A stretch of 64,000 nucleotides of DNA, from assembly GCF_028473665.1 (NCBI RefSeq), contig NZ_CP098774.1, forward strand, positions 4,459,501 to 4,523,500. Reading direction: 5' to 3'. Below are positions 1-8,787 of the stretch, piece by piece; position 1 is the first letter of the stretch, and every line of letters starts with the position of its first letter. The stretch is from Sphingomonas sp. QA11 (GTDB lineage Bacteria > Pseudomonadota > Alphaproteobacteria > Sphingomonadales > Sphingomonadaceae). The notes beneath the pieces are model-generated. The model saw only the letters and a list, made by a program, of their open reading frames with translations. It was not told where the DNA came from and did not search any database. A program made the translations under genes and the position numbers.

Positions 1-1776
1 CGCCTCGCTGTCGTCGGTCATCCTTGGATAGCCCATGTAGTAGAACAGCTTCGCCGCACCTGGCCCGACGCGGATCGGCATGCTGGTGTCCCAGCAGCAA
101 CTGCTCGACGCGAAGGCGGAAAACAGCCTGCTATGCAGCAGCGCGAACTGGACCGTGGATGAGCCATCGCTCAAGCCCGTGATGCCGATACGCGTCGGGT
201 CGACGATGCCACGCGCGATCGCGACGCGGACGGGATCCTCGACCGCCTCGAGCACGCTCCGCCGGTCGGCGAAGTCCTTGAGGTTGATCCGGTCGCCCTC
301 GACATAGTCGGGTGCGGCCTTCGAACCGACCGCGTCGGGCTTGTCGACGCTCAGGACCGCAAAGCCGCGATTGGCGAATGCCTGGATCGGATAGTCGTCG
401 CCGGTCCCGCCGCGCAGGAACCCGCGCGAGACATATTGCACCACCACCAGCGGGTAGCGCCTGCCCGGCTGATACCCGACCGGGAGGACGAGGTCGGCAA
501 AGGATGGCAGGCCGAAGCTGTTGCGCGATCGCAGGCGCTCGACGCTGCCCAAGGTCAGTCCGGCGAATTCCGGGTTCGGGTCGAAGACAATGTCGCGCCT
601 GCCGCTCGCCACATCCAGCCGCTCCAGGCGGCGCGGCTGTAACGCGCCTTCGCGCAGGCAAAGCAGCGAGCCTCCCGAAGGTATGCAGCCCAGGAGCAGG
701 TCCCGCGTCAGATAGAGCCGACGCGGGCGGGCGGCACCCGGCTTCCATTCGTAGATAGCGGTGTCGCTGTTTCTCCAGCCTTCGTGGCGCAGGAAGCGCA
801 CTCTGTCGCCCGCCCACCATGGGTAGCTCGCATCGGCGCATTCGGGCGCGCCACAGGATACGGCACGATTGTCGGCATCGAGCACGAGCTGGCCGCGCTC
901 GGGATAGAGGGTTTTGGCCGCGACACGGAGCCTGACCACCGCTCCTGCGGGACCGGCCGCTTCGGTCCAGTCGCCCTCTCGCGCCGATGTCGTGTCGAGC
1001 AGCGCGGCTTCCTCCGGCCCGGCCGCGCGTGCTTGACCGCTCGTAAGGTCGAGGAGCCAGGCTTTTCGCGGTAGCGGCGCCGGCGCGAACGGGCGATTGC
1101 TCGAGGTAGGCGAGAAGCGGTCGTCATAGTGGAAGCCCGACAGGCCTTCCTTGTCGATCACAGCCAAGGCCTCGCGCATGCCAGGCTTGGTCGCATAGAC
1201 GACGCCCCGCCCATCGGCGGTGATCCGGAAGTCATCGATGTCCTCGGCGCTGTCGGTGATCGCCTCGCTGCCGCTGCCATCCGCTCCGGCACGCCACAGT
1301 TGCACCGCGCCCTTGTCCCGCCTGCGATAGAATATCCATCGTCCGTCGGGCGACCAGCGCGGCGTGATCGTATCGGCGACACCGCTCGGGAAGCTCGCCT
1401 TGCCGCGAAAGTCGAAGCGGAAGCGGATGAAGTCCCCACCGCGATCGACCACCAGCGCCTTTCCATTCGGCCGAAGGTCCACCACCACCATCGCCAGGCA
1501 ATAGCCATTGGCGACAGGATCGCCGTGTCGGAGCTGAAAGGCTGCGTGCGACCCGTCGGGCGACACCGAGAATAGCCCGGCATATTGCTGCATCGGGTCG
1601 ACCGGCCCGATGTCGCGCAGCCGGACGAGATCGTCCGGGACCAGCCTGCGTTTGGTCTGCGGAGCCGGTGCGGCCGAAGGAACCACATCGGCACAGGCCG
1701 GCGCAGCCGCCGCTATTTCAGGCGTCGCGAGGAATATCATCCCGGCGAGGACCGCTGTGGCATTTGCGCTCACCAT
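1..1776 (-). CDS. Lasso-peptide isopeptidase-like S9 prolyl-oligopeptidase (AtxE2 type), 3' end cut by window edge
   Basis: 592 codons are visible and the frame runs off the left edge. The protein opens with a signal-peptide-like stretch (about residues 1-25), followed by WSPDGRWIFYRR-type beta-propeller blades and an alpha/beta hydrolase domain. The nucleophile elbow reads GLSDG with Ser536 (codon at 169-171). GLSDG rather than the usual GxSxGG is what I recall for AtxE2-type enzymes, which open the isopeptide bond of imported lasso peptides; AtxE2 itself uses Ser527. The catalytic Asp and His would lie past residue 592, outside the window. The ATG overlaps the stop of the upstream TonB receptor by 7 bases, so the two are translationally coupled. 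A generic S9 dipeptidyl peptidase remains possible. Confidence 0.72.
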   Translation of the reverse strand, partial: MVSANATAVLAGMIFLATPEIAAAAPACADVVPSAAPAPQTKRRLVPDDLVRLRDIGPVDPMQQYAGLFSVSPDGSHAAFQLRHGDPVANGYCLAMVVVDLRPNGKALVVDRGGDFIRFRFDFRGKASFPSGVADTITPRWSPDGRWIFYRRRDKGAVQLWRAGADGSGSEAITDSAEDIDDFRITADGRGVVYATKPGMREALAVIDKEGLSGFHYDDRFSPTSSNRPFAPAPLPRKAWLLDLTSGQARAAGPEEAALLDTTSAREGDWTEAAGPAGAVVRLRVAAKTLYPERGQLVLDADNRAVSCGAPECADASYPWWAGDRVRFLRHEGWRNSDTAIYEWKPGAARPRRLYLTRDLLLGCIPSGGSLLCLREGALQPRRLERLDVASGRRDIVFDPNPEFAGLTLGSVERLRSRNSFGLPSFADLVLPVGYQPGRRYPLVVVQYVSRGFLRGGTGDDYPIQAFANRGFAVLSVDKPDAVGSKAAPDYVEGDRINLKDFADRRSVLEAVEDPVRVAIARGIVDPTRIGITGLSDGSSTVQFALLHSRLFSAFASSSCCWDTSMPIRVGPGAAKLFYYMGYPRMTDDSEA

Positions 1777-4361
1777 TGCTTGCTCACCGAGAAGCTGACG
1801 AAGCGACCGATCGCCGACTGGTTGGTCGAATCGAAGGGAACATAGGTTGGATCCGACATGCGGATGACGTCGGGCGTCTCGTTCAGCAGGTTCTGGAGAC
1901 TGAGCCGCAGCTCGAGGTTGCTGAGCAGGCCATGTCCTTCACCGGTTCGGTAGGAGCCACTCAGGTCGAGCGTGGTGAAAGCCCCGATCCGTTTGGTCGC
2001 GGGAAGCCGGTTGTCGACTGTGCCGTCGAGATAGTTGAGTGAGACCGACAACTGCACGGCAGAGGTCTCCCAGCTGGCGGAGCCACGCGCACGGAACTTG
2101 GGCGGCGTGAAAATCAGGCCCGATCGACCTTCGTAAGGCAGATTGGCCGCTGATCGGCGCTTGGCGTCGAGATAGGTCGCGGCCCCCGCGATAGTGATCC
2201 GGCTGTCCGCACTGGTTCGGACGCCGTACTCGACGGCAAGGTCGACGCCGCGGATGCGCTCGCGCGCCGTATTGTGCAGGCTCGAATCGACGACCGCCGC
2301 GACCTGGGCAGGATCATAGGGTTGGCCGCTCTGGTTGGAGAGCCCCAGCGGCGCCTCCGCGATCAGCGCCTGCAATTGACTGGCGCTCGGCGAGAACTGG
2401 ACGAAGTTCGCTGCCGCGGGGTTGGTCAGAGCGGACAGCAGGTCGCTGATTGGCGACGCGATGCGATCGCGATAGTCGATGTCGTACCAGCTCGCCTCGA
2501 TCCGCAGCCCGTCGAGAAAGCGCGGCTTGAGCTCGACCGACAGGGTCGAGCTGGTCGCCCGCTCGGCATGAAGGTCGGGATTGCCGCCGCCGATAAGCAA
2601 CACAGTTGCTCCGGCGGGGAGCGGCGGGGTCGGCTGCGGTGCGAACAGATAGGCCGGGAAGAGCACGATCTCGCGCACCTGGTTGACCTGCTGCAATGTC
2701 GGGATCTTGAACGAGCGTCCCCAGCTATATTTGAGCGTGATGTCCGGATGTGGTGCATAGACGAGCCCCAGCTTCGGCGTGGCGACGGCGTCGATGCCCT
2801 TGTAACTCTCGTAGCGGACCGCGGCGCTGAGGCGCAGCGCATCGATGAATGGCATCCGGTTGGCGGCCCCCACGAGAGGCACCGACAACTCGCCATAGCC
2901 GAACAGGCTTTGGCGACGCTCGACGGCATCGCGCGTCACGGTCGTGACGCCCCGGTTGGTCGTGCGGACATCGAAATCGAGCTGGAAACGGCGATAGCCG
3001 CCGCCGAGTGCGAGGCGCACATCGCCGCCGGGCAGATGTGCGAGCGGGCCTTCGGCGCTCGCCTCGAAGTTGGTGAGGTGATTGTCATAGGCCGAGCGGC
3101 CGACGACGAGGTTGCCGTTGGTGTAGCGGCGCGCGTTGCTGACCGTGGAGCTTTCCCCGTCGGTCATCTCCAGCGTCGCTTCCCAACCACCCCCGGGCCG
3201 GAAATGAAGGGACGGCGTCACCGCATAGGAGCGCACGACCGGCAGGCTATCCTGGCCGTAGAAGGTGACCGGAGCGGTCAACGAGAAGGCATTCGTCTTT
3301 CGCGCGCGGCGGTCGGCAAGCTGGGCATCCAGCTCGAACGACGCCCAACTGGCAAGATCCTGGTGGCCGGTCAGCACGCCGCTGACCTGACGGCTTCCCG
3401 TAGTCAGCATCTGCGCGGCGTTGAGCTGGCGCGTATAGGGCCGGTCGTCGGCGTAGATCGGCGTCGCCTTGCTATAGTCGAGCGCAGCCATGAAGCCTCC
3501 GCCAGTCCAGCGCTTGCCGCCGACGCCAGAATATTGCTGCTGGACGTTGCCGCCTTCGGTCGAGGCGCCCACCCGGGCATTGGCCTGGAGACCATCATAA
3601 TCGCGGCGCAGGATGAGGTTGGCGACACCGCCCACCGCGTCAGAGCCGTAGAGTGCGGAAGCTCCGTCGGTGATCACCTCGATGCGATCAAGCGCCGCCA
3701 GCGGGATGATCGAAATGTCGACGCCCTGGTTGACTGCGTCGTAGGGGAGGCGATGACCATTGATGAGCGTCAACGTCGCGTCCGAGCCCAGCCCGCGTAG
3801 GTTGAGCGTCGTCGAGTTGTTGACGTTATTGTATCCGCTCTGCTCACCGCCCCCCACGACGCCGGGGTTTTGCCCTCCGGTAAAATTTTGCGGGATGATC
3901 CGCGAGACGCTCGCCATGTCCGGCAGGCCCTGCTCCTCTAGACCCCGGCGCATCATCACGATGACCGGCGAGGGACCCGTCGCACCGCGGATGCGCGTGC
4001 CGGTCACCGTGATCTCCGTGGCGCCCGCTTCGTCCGCTTGGGGACGCACCCGCACGACGAGCGCCCCGGCGTGCTCCTCGATGATCAGGTCGCTGCCACC
4101 GATGGCGAGCCGCACGGCCTGCTCGACCGTGAGGCTGCCCCGGACGGCCGGCGCCCGCAGGCCGCGCACATCCTCGTCCGCGAACAGGATTTCGCGGCCG
4201 GCTTGACGCGCCAGCGTGCGCAGCGTCGTGGCAAGGTCCTGTGCCGGCAGCTCGAACGTCACGGCTGCCTCCTGCGCACTGGCCGGCAGGATCACCATGC
4301 CGGCAGGCGTCGCCATGGCGCCAAGCAGAGCGCCGCATAGCGCCTTTTTCGAGATCGTCAT
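1770..4361 (-). CDS. TonB-dependent receptor with N-terminal STN signalling domain
   Basis: 863-aa outer-membrane receptor. A signal peptide ends near Ala29 (PASA). An STN domain follows (about 34-105, FELPAQDLATTLRTLARQAG), then a linker with a TonB-box-like ITVTGTR segment, a plug (about 120-250, with LNGHRLP-like and DRIEVI motifs) and a 22-strand-type barrel ending in Trp863. STN domains are found in receptors that signal to a FecR/FecI anti-sigma/ECF pair; no such pair is in the window, so it may lie to the left or elsewhere. The start is set by a GGAGGGAAG ribosome site just upstream. It is the first gene of a unit with the isopeptidase-like gene, which points to a peptide or siderophore-like ligand. 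Family call is firm; ligand is inferred. Confidence 0.93.
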   Translation of the reverse strand: MTISKKALCGALLGAMATPAGMVILPASAQEAAVTFELPAQDLATTLRTLARQAGREILFADEDVRGLRAPAVRGSLTVEQAVRLAIGGSDLIIEEHAGALVVRVRPQADEAGATEITVTGTRIRGATGPSPVIVMMRRGLEEQGLPDMASVSRIIPQNFTGGQNPGVVGGGEQSGYNNVNNSTTLNLRGLGSDATLTLINGHRLPYDAVNQGVDISIIPLAALDRIEVITDGASALYGSDAVGGVANLILRRDYDGLQANARVGASTEGGNVQQQYSGVGGKRWTGGGFMAALDYSKATPIYADDRPYTRQLNAAQMLTTGSRQVSGVLTGHQDLASWASFELDAQLADRRARKTNAFSLTAPVTFYGQDSLPVVRSYAVTPSLHFRPGGGWEATLEMTDGESSTVSNARRYTNGNLVVGRSAYDNHLTNFEASAEGPLAHLPGGDVRLALGGGYRRFQLDFDVRTTNRGVTTVTRDAVERRQSLFGYGELSVPLVGAANRMPFIDALRLSAAVRYESYKGIDAVATPKLGLVYAPHPDITLKYSWGRSFKIPTLQQVNQVREIVLFPAYLFAPQPTPPLPAGATVLLIGGGNPDLHAERATSSTLSVELKPRFLDGLRIEASWYDIDYRDRIASPISDLLSALTNPAAANFVQFSPSASQLQALIAEAPLGLSNQSGQPYDPAQVAAVVDSSLHNTARERIRGVDLAVEYGVRTSADSRITIAGAATYLDAKRRSAANLPYEGRSGLIFTPPKFRARGSASWETSAVQLSVSLNYLDGTVDNRLPATKRIGAFTTLDLSGSYRTGEGHGLLSNLELRLSLQNLLNETPDVIRMSDPTYVPFDSTNQSAIGRFVSFSVSKQW

Positions 4362-4421
4362 TCTTCCCTCCCATCGCCGTTGCTCCGGCGTTGGGGGGAT
4401 TGACGCGGCGCAGGACCGACT

Positions 4422-4450
4422 ACGGGGTCGATGCTGAAATAATTTTCAGC
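4422..4450 (-). promoter_or_regulatory. Candidate ECF-sigma promoter and palindrome upstream of the STN receptor
   Basis: Read on the minus strand, GAAAAT (4447-4442) is followed after 17 bases by CGT (4424-4422), about 60 bases before the receptor start. This resembles the AAAT-N16/17-CGT pattern of iron-starvation/FecI-type ECF promoters. The -35-like part lies inside a perfect inverted repeat, GCTGAAA-TAAT-TTTCAGC (4433-4450). An ECF promoter would fit the receptor's STN domain. Prediction only. Confidence 0.35.
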
Positions 4451-4642
4451 GGCGAGGCCTGGCGCCCCGCGGCGTCACCCACCCGGTGCTGGCGGCCTAG
4501 TCACAGAAGCTCTTCGCACTTGGCCCAACTCCGCGCGCGATTCAATTTCGCAAATCAGTCATTTTGTGATAATTTTACGCACATCGTGAACCGTTTGCGC
4601 AATCGGGCCATGGCCCGGTGAACATTTTTCGCGGAATTCAGA

Positions 4643-6178
4643 ATGAAAGAGTGGCTTTCACAGCCTGTGATGGAATTTCGCACGCTCCCACTTCCCGAAC
4701 CTGGGACACCCGTGGGCTATGCGGCGCTGATCGACCGCTACAGCCTGGAAGTGCCTCTATCCGGACGCCTGGCGGCGATCGCAGAGCGCCATCACCCCCG
4801 CTCGACCGACGGGTGGTTGATGCTCACGCCCCGCCATGCTCCAGCCCGAGATCTTGCCGGCCAGCTGACCTTTGCCCTTCGCTACGAAGGACTGGACCTT
4901 GTGGTGCTGGCGCGGCTCTTTCGCGTCGTGGTTCCCGGTGAGATTGCCGCGATCGTCGAAGCCAGCCCGACCGGCGCCTATGCACGCCGGATCTGGTTTC
5001 TCTACGAATGGCTGACCGGTACCCGTCTCGACGTGCCCGATGCCGGCAGAGTGCGCGCGGTGCCCGTCGTCAATCCCAGCCAACAACTCGGGCTCGCCGA
5101 AGGCGAGCCTTCGACACGCCACCGGGTGATCAACAACTTGCCGGGCACGCCCGCCTTCTGTCCGATGGTCCGCCGCACGCCCGCGCTCGACGCCTATCGT
5201 GATCGCGCTCTCGACGTGCGCGCACGCGAGGCAGCTGGACGGATTCGGCCGGACCTGCTGGCGAGGGCCGCGGCGTTCCTCTTGCTCAACGATTCCAAGT
5301 CCTCGTTCGCAATCGAAGGTGAGCGGCCCTCGGGCACGCGCGCGACGCGCTGGGGGCAGGCGATCGCGCAGGCGGGCACGTGCCCGCTCAGTCTCGCCGA
5401 GCTCGACCTGCTGCAGCAGGTCGTGATCGGCGACGCCCGCTTCGTGCGGCTGGGCCTGCGAGAAGAGGGCGGCTTCGTTGGGGTCCATGACCGCGACACC
5501 AATATGCCGGTGCCCGATCACGTCGGCGCGCGGGCGCAGGACCTCCAATCGCTGCTCCAGGGTCTGATCGACTATTCGGAACGCGCGATCAGCGGGGGTA
5601 TGGATCCGGTCGCGGCAGCGGCCTGCCTGGCCTTCGGCTTCGTCTACATCCATCCCTATGTCGACGGGAATGGACGGCTCCATCGCTGGCTCTTTCATCA
5701 TGCGCTGGCGCTGGCGCGCTTCAACCCGCCCGGACTGATCTTTCCGGTGAGCGTGGCGATCTACCGCAGGATCGAGGAGTATCGTCATGTGCTCGAATCC
5801 TATTCGGCGCCGCTGCTGCCGCTGATCGAATGGCGTCCGACGCCCGACGGCAATGTCGAGGTGCTGAACGATACGGCGGACTTCTATCGCTATTTCGACG
5901 CAACGACGCATGCCGAGTTCCTGTATGCCTGTGTCGAACAGGTCATCGAGCAGGACATGCCGGCGGAAGTCCGCTTCCTCGAGGCGTTCGAGGCGTTCAG
6001 CGAACGCATCCAGCAGATCGTCGACATGCCGGCTTCCCAGGTCGAGCTGTTGCGCGGGTTTCTGGCGCAGAATGACGGGCGGCTATCGCAACGAGCCCTG
6101 ACCCGTGAGTTCGCGGCATTGAATGAGGATGAAGTGGCTGAGGTCGAACGCGCCTATGCGCTGACCTTCATCGAATGA
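4643..6178 (+). CDS. Fic-domain protein with N-terminal inhibitory motif (class II)
   Basis: 511 aa. Fic enzymes transfer AMP or another nucleotide-derived group to hydroxyl side chains of target proteins. The complete Fic core is present: HPYVDGNGRLHR with catalytic His337. Upstream lies the (S/T)xxxE(G/N) inhibitory motif, SFAIEG at 221-226, whose Glu225 would reach into the ATP site and hold the enzyme off until relieved. An N-terminal motif in the same chain defines class II, which needs no separate antitoxin, and none is seen next door. No signal peptide or membrane segment. A C-terminal helical region of about 120 residues follows the Fic domain. The start is the first ATG; Met11 is an alternative. 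It stands alone, divergent from the receptor operon. Target unknown. Confidence 0.88.
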   Translation: MKEWLSQPVMEFRTLPLPEPGTPVGYAALIDRYSLEVPLSGRLAAIAERHHPRSTDGWLMLTPRHAPARDLAGQLTFALRYEGLDLVVLARLFRVVVPGEIAAIVEASPTGAYARRIWFLYEWLTGTRLDVPDAGRVRAVPVVNPSQQLGLAEGEPSTRHRVINNLPGTPAFCPMVRRTPALDAYRDRALDVRAREAAGRIRPDLLARAAAFLLLNDSKSSFAIEGERPSGTRATRWGQAIAQAGTCPLSLAELDLLQQVVIGDARFVRLGLREEGGFVGVHDRDTNMPVPDHVGARAQDLQSLLQGLIDYSERAISGGMDPVAAAACLAFGFVYIHPYVDGNGRLHRWLFHHALALARFNPPGLIFPVSVAIYRRIEEYRHVLESYSAPLLPLIEWRPTPDGNVEVLNDTADFYRYFDATTHAEFLYACVEQVIEQDMPAEVRFLEAFEAFSERIQQIVDMPASQVELLRGFLAQNDGRLSQRALTREFAALNEDEVAEVERAYALTFIE

Positions 6179-6660
6179 CCGGTCAATCCTGATTGGTTGC
6201 GGAGCGCGTTGAACCATCCGCTTGGCGACGGCCGTTCGATCCAATCAAATTGATGTACCCGCGCACGTCCGTATGGACATGTCTACGGCAGAATAGTATA
6301 GATCAGTTGTCGGCGAAGATAAGAGGAAGGCTGGTAACCGAGAACTCAAACCGCATCCACCTATGCTAGAAAGGGTGTATTTTGCGGGTACAAAATTAGC
6401 ATCGATTTTGATTAGAGAAATCTTCTCAAATTGATGTCGATATTTGTTGGGTTCTCTTCTGGCACCATTTTCTACCTCTGGATTCGTCCAGAGGTGTCCA
6501 GCAAGAGGCTGGTCCCAAAGCAAAATTTCATCAACCATCGCTCGCAACCGTCCGGGTTGATCCAGCTGATTCCAGCAAAAGAGGCTCACTTTGTGTGTGC
6601 CGGGCGGACCCGGAGAAAACCGGGATCACGATGATGCTGCCACAACTCCATATCACCTCA
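6179..6660. other. Gene-poor, lower-GC stretch with two adjacent hairpins
   Basis: Between the Fic gene and the integrase relic there is no supportable gene. Base composition is visibly more AT-rich than the rest of the window (about 6250-6560). Two stem-loops sit side by side: ACCTCTGGA-TTCG-TCCAGAGGT (arms 6474-6482 and 6487-6495, perfect 9 bp with a TTCG loop) and CCAGC-AAGAG-GCTGG (6498-6512). A 114-codon open frame on the minus strand (6245-6589) has no recognisable family. Likely debris from an integrated element. Confidence 0.5.
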
Positions 6661-6669
6661 GACAGGCCG

Positions 6670-7170
6670 CAGGCGTAGCCAGACAGACTCGCTGATGGAC
6701 AAGACCTCGTACTCGTAGGGCCTCGTACTCGTCATCCAGCCCAGTGGCTCGAAGCTCTGGCGCTTCCGCTATGGCTATGGCGGCCGCCATAAGACGCTCC
6801 ACCTCGGACCCTGGCCGACCACGTCGCTTGCCAACGCTCGCGAGAAATGTCGCGAGACGAGAAAGGCCATCGCCGCCGGCTGGACCCGGCGATCGAGAAG
6901 ACGCGCGCCAAGGTCACCGCGCGGCTCGCTGTCGCCATCTCTTTCAAGGAAGTGGCGCTCGAGCGGATCGTGAAGTGCGAGCGGGAAGGTCGCGCCGAGA
7001 TCACATAGGACAAGATTCGCTGGCTGCTTGGCATGGCCTGTCCTTTGATAGGCTCTCATCCGATCAACACGATTACGCCCACCGAAGCGTTGTCCGTTTT
7101 GCGGAAGGTCGAGGCGAAAAGGCGATACCAGAGTGCGCGGCGCATGCGCAGCGTGCTCAGTCGGGTAACG
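6670..7170 (+). pseudogene. Decayed P4-type (DUF4102) tyrosine recombinase
   Basis: Pieces of a phage/island integrase can be read across two frames. The arm-type DNA-binding domain is clear (GSKLWRFRYGYGGRHKTLHLG from about 6741), continuing to a KAIAAG segment; the frame then changes near 6880 (DPAIEKTRAKV) and continues through the core-binding domain to a YQSARRMRSVLSRV segment at about 7167. A TAG at 6716-6718 and another at 7006-7008 interrupt it. The catalytic domain with the R-H-R-Y residues is missing. The first TAG abuts a 12-base direct duplication, CCTCGTACTCGT at 6705-6716 and 6721-6732. The gene cannot make a working integrase and marks an old integration. Confidence 0.85.
6705..6732 (+). 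repeat. 12-bp direct repeat inside the integrase relic
   Basis: CCTCGTACTCGT occurs at 6705-6716 and again at 6721-6732, separated by AGGG. It falls where intact homologues read GLYLLV, so it looks like a short tandem duplication that helped kill the gene. Confidence 0.8.
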
Positions 7171-7411
7171 GCCGCCCCGAGGGCAGGCGCCATCTGCAGG
7201 CGCTCGACATGTCCTGGGCCACGCTCACTCGCCAGGTCTCAAGCGCGTTCGGCAAGTAAGGCCTTCATGGAATCAGCTCGGCCTTCCCTCCAGTGGAAAG
7301 GTCGAGATGACTCGCCCAGGGGTCAGGCCGGAATAAACGCGGCGGTCTTGTCCTTGCCCTCTCGAACGGCCGAATCGGCGCCTGACTTTCGATCCCCCTT
7401 TTGGTTGCGCG
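7171..7411. other. Remnant sequence after the integrase relic
   Basis: After homology to the integrase stops, a short open frame continues to a TAA at 7257-7259 (ending LTRQVSSAFGK). It may be the tail of a second truncated gene, but I do not recognise it. From 7260 to the end of the transporter gene at 7412 I see nothing. Confidence 0.35.
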
Positions 7412-8695
7412 CTATTCGACCCGGACCCGATCGAGCCTCGGGGCGAGGAGATGGACGCAGGCGAGCGCGACGACATAAACGCTTCCCGCCACCGCGAAGA
7501 TCAGCGTGTAGCTGCCCGTCGCGTCGAGAATATAGCCGACGAACTTGGCCATCATCATCCCGCCGATGGCGCCGGCGGTGCCGCCAATCCCGACCACGGA
7601 GCCGACGGCGGCGCGCGGGAACATGTCAGACGGGATAGTGTAGAGATTGGCCGACCAGGCCTGATGCGCCGCAGTCGCAATGCCCAGGATCGCCACCGCG
7701 GCCCACAGGCTGGTGACATATTGAGCGAAGAAGATCGGCGTCACCAGGAGGGCACAGCCAAGCATGGTCAGCTTGCGCGCCCGGTTCGCCGTCAGCCCGC
7801 GCTTCATCAGCTTCGACGACGTCCATCCGCCGGCGACGCTGCCGAAATCCGAGATGAGATAGATGACGACCAACGGCGGGCCGAACGTCTTCAGGTCGAG
7901 ATGATAGGTCTTGGCGAGAAAATCCGGCGTCCAGAACAGGAAGAGCCACCAGATCGGATCAGTCAGGAACTTGCCGATCGCAAAGGCCCATGTCTCCCGA
8001 TAGCGGAGCAGGCGGCCCCATCTGATACGCTCGACGGGGTCGGCCGGGTCGCTTTCGATATAGGCAAGTTCCGCAGTGGAAACGCGCGGCTGCTCGCGCG
8101 GACGCCGGTAGATCGCAATCCAGGCGGCCAGCCAGACCAGGCTCGCGAAGCCGGTGATGACGAACGCCATGCGCCAGCCAAACGCGATCGTGATGATCGG
8201 GACGATCAGCGGGGTCACGACGGCGCCGATATTGGCACCGGCATTGAAGACCCCGGTCGCGAAGGCACGCTCCCGCGCCGGAAACCATTCCGACACCACC
8301 TTGATGCCGGCCGGGAAATTACCTGATTCGCCAATGCCGAGAAGGAAGCGCGCGGCGGAGAACTGGAAGGCGTTACCAGCGAATCCACACAGGGTATGGC
8401 CGAGCGTCCAGATCGCGAAAGCGATCGAATAGCCGATGCGCGCGCCGAGCCGGTCAATGACCCAGCCGAAGCTGAGATACCCGATCGCGTAAGCGGCCTG
8501 GAACCAGAAGATAATGTCGGCATAGGTCGTTTCGGTCCAGCCGAGCTCGGCCGAAATGGTCGGCTTCAGCACACCGATCATCTGCCGGTCGACATAGTTG
8601 ATCGCGGTTGCCGCGAACAGCAGCCCGCAGATCAGCCAGCGATAACGCCCGATCCGCCCGGTCGCGTTCTCGACCGCCATGTCGCCGCCGCTCAT
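7412..8695 (-). CDS. MFS hexuronate transporter (ACS/ExuT-like)
   Basis: 427-aa inner-membrane protein with about 12 hydrophobic helices. TM1 carries the INYVDRQMIGVLKP signature of the anion:cation symporter family, to which ExuT and other hexuronate/aldonate transporters belong. It is the last gene of the minus arm of the uronate locus, 92 bases after the alginate-lyase-like gene, and would bring monomeric or unsaturated uronates from periplasm to cytosol. The open frame extends upstream, but the start at 8695 is preferred because AGGGGAAAT precedes it and it begins MSGGD, just before TM1. Substrate is inferred from family and neighbours. Confidence 0.85.
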   Translation of the reverse strand: MSGGDMAVENATGRIGRYRWLICGLLFAATAINYVDRQMIGVLKPTISAELGWTETTYADIIFWFQAAYAIGYLSFGWVIDRLGARIGYSIAFAIWTLGHTLCGFAGNAFQFSAARFLLGIGESGNFPAGIKVVSEWFPARERAFATGVFNAGANIGAVVTPLIVPIITIAFGWRMAFVITGFASLVWLAAWIAIYRRPREQPRVSTAELAYIESDPADPVERIRWGRLLRYRETWAFAIGKFLTDPIWWLFLFWTPDFLAKTYHLDLKTFGPPLVVIYLISDFGSVAGGWTSSKLMKRGLTANRARKLTMLGCALLVTPIFFAQYVTSLWAAVAILGIATAAHQAWSANLYTIPSDMFPRAAVGSVVGIGGTAGAIGGMMMAKFVGYILDATGSYTLIFAVAGSVYVVALACVHLLAPRLDRVRVE

Positions 8696-8787
8696 CGCGC
8701 ATTTCCCCTCATTGCCTGTCCCTCGGATAGGAGCTCTTCGCTCCCCGGCCCGCTGCCGGTCATACGCTCGATGGCGTACCGCGCCGA

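Noticed and set aside
2274..3800. 508-codon open frame opposite the STN receptor
   Set aside because: Shadow of a GC-rich receptor gene; no domain, Arg/Ala-rich, no ribosome site.
4362..4642. Search for a lasso precursor between the receptor and the Fic gene
   Set aside because: Only frames shorter than 20 codons or without leader and core features were found.
6450..6475. GGGTTCTCTTCTGGCACCA resembles a tRNA 3' end near the integrase relic
   Set aside because: No acceptor, D or anticodon arm could be folded upstream; most likely chance.
6245..6589. 114-codon minus-strand frame in the scar
   Set aside because: No ribosome site, no recognisable domain and inside degraded DNA.
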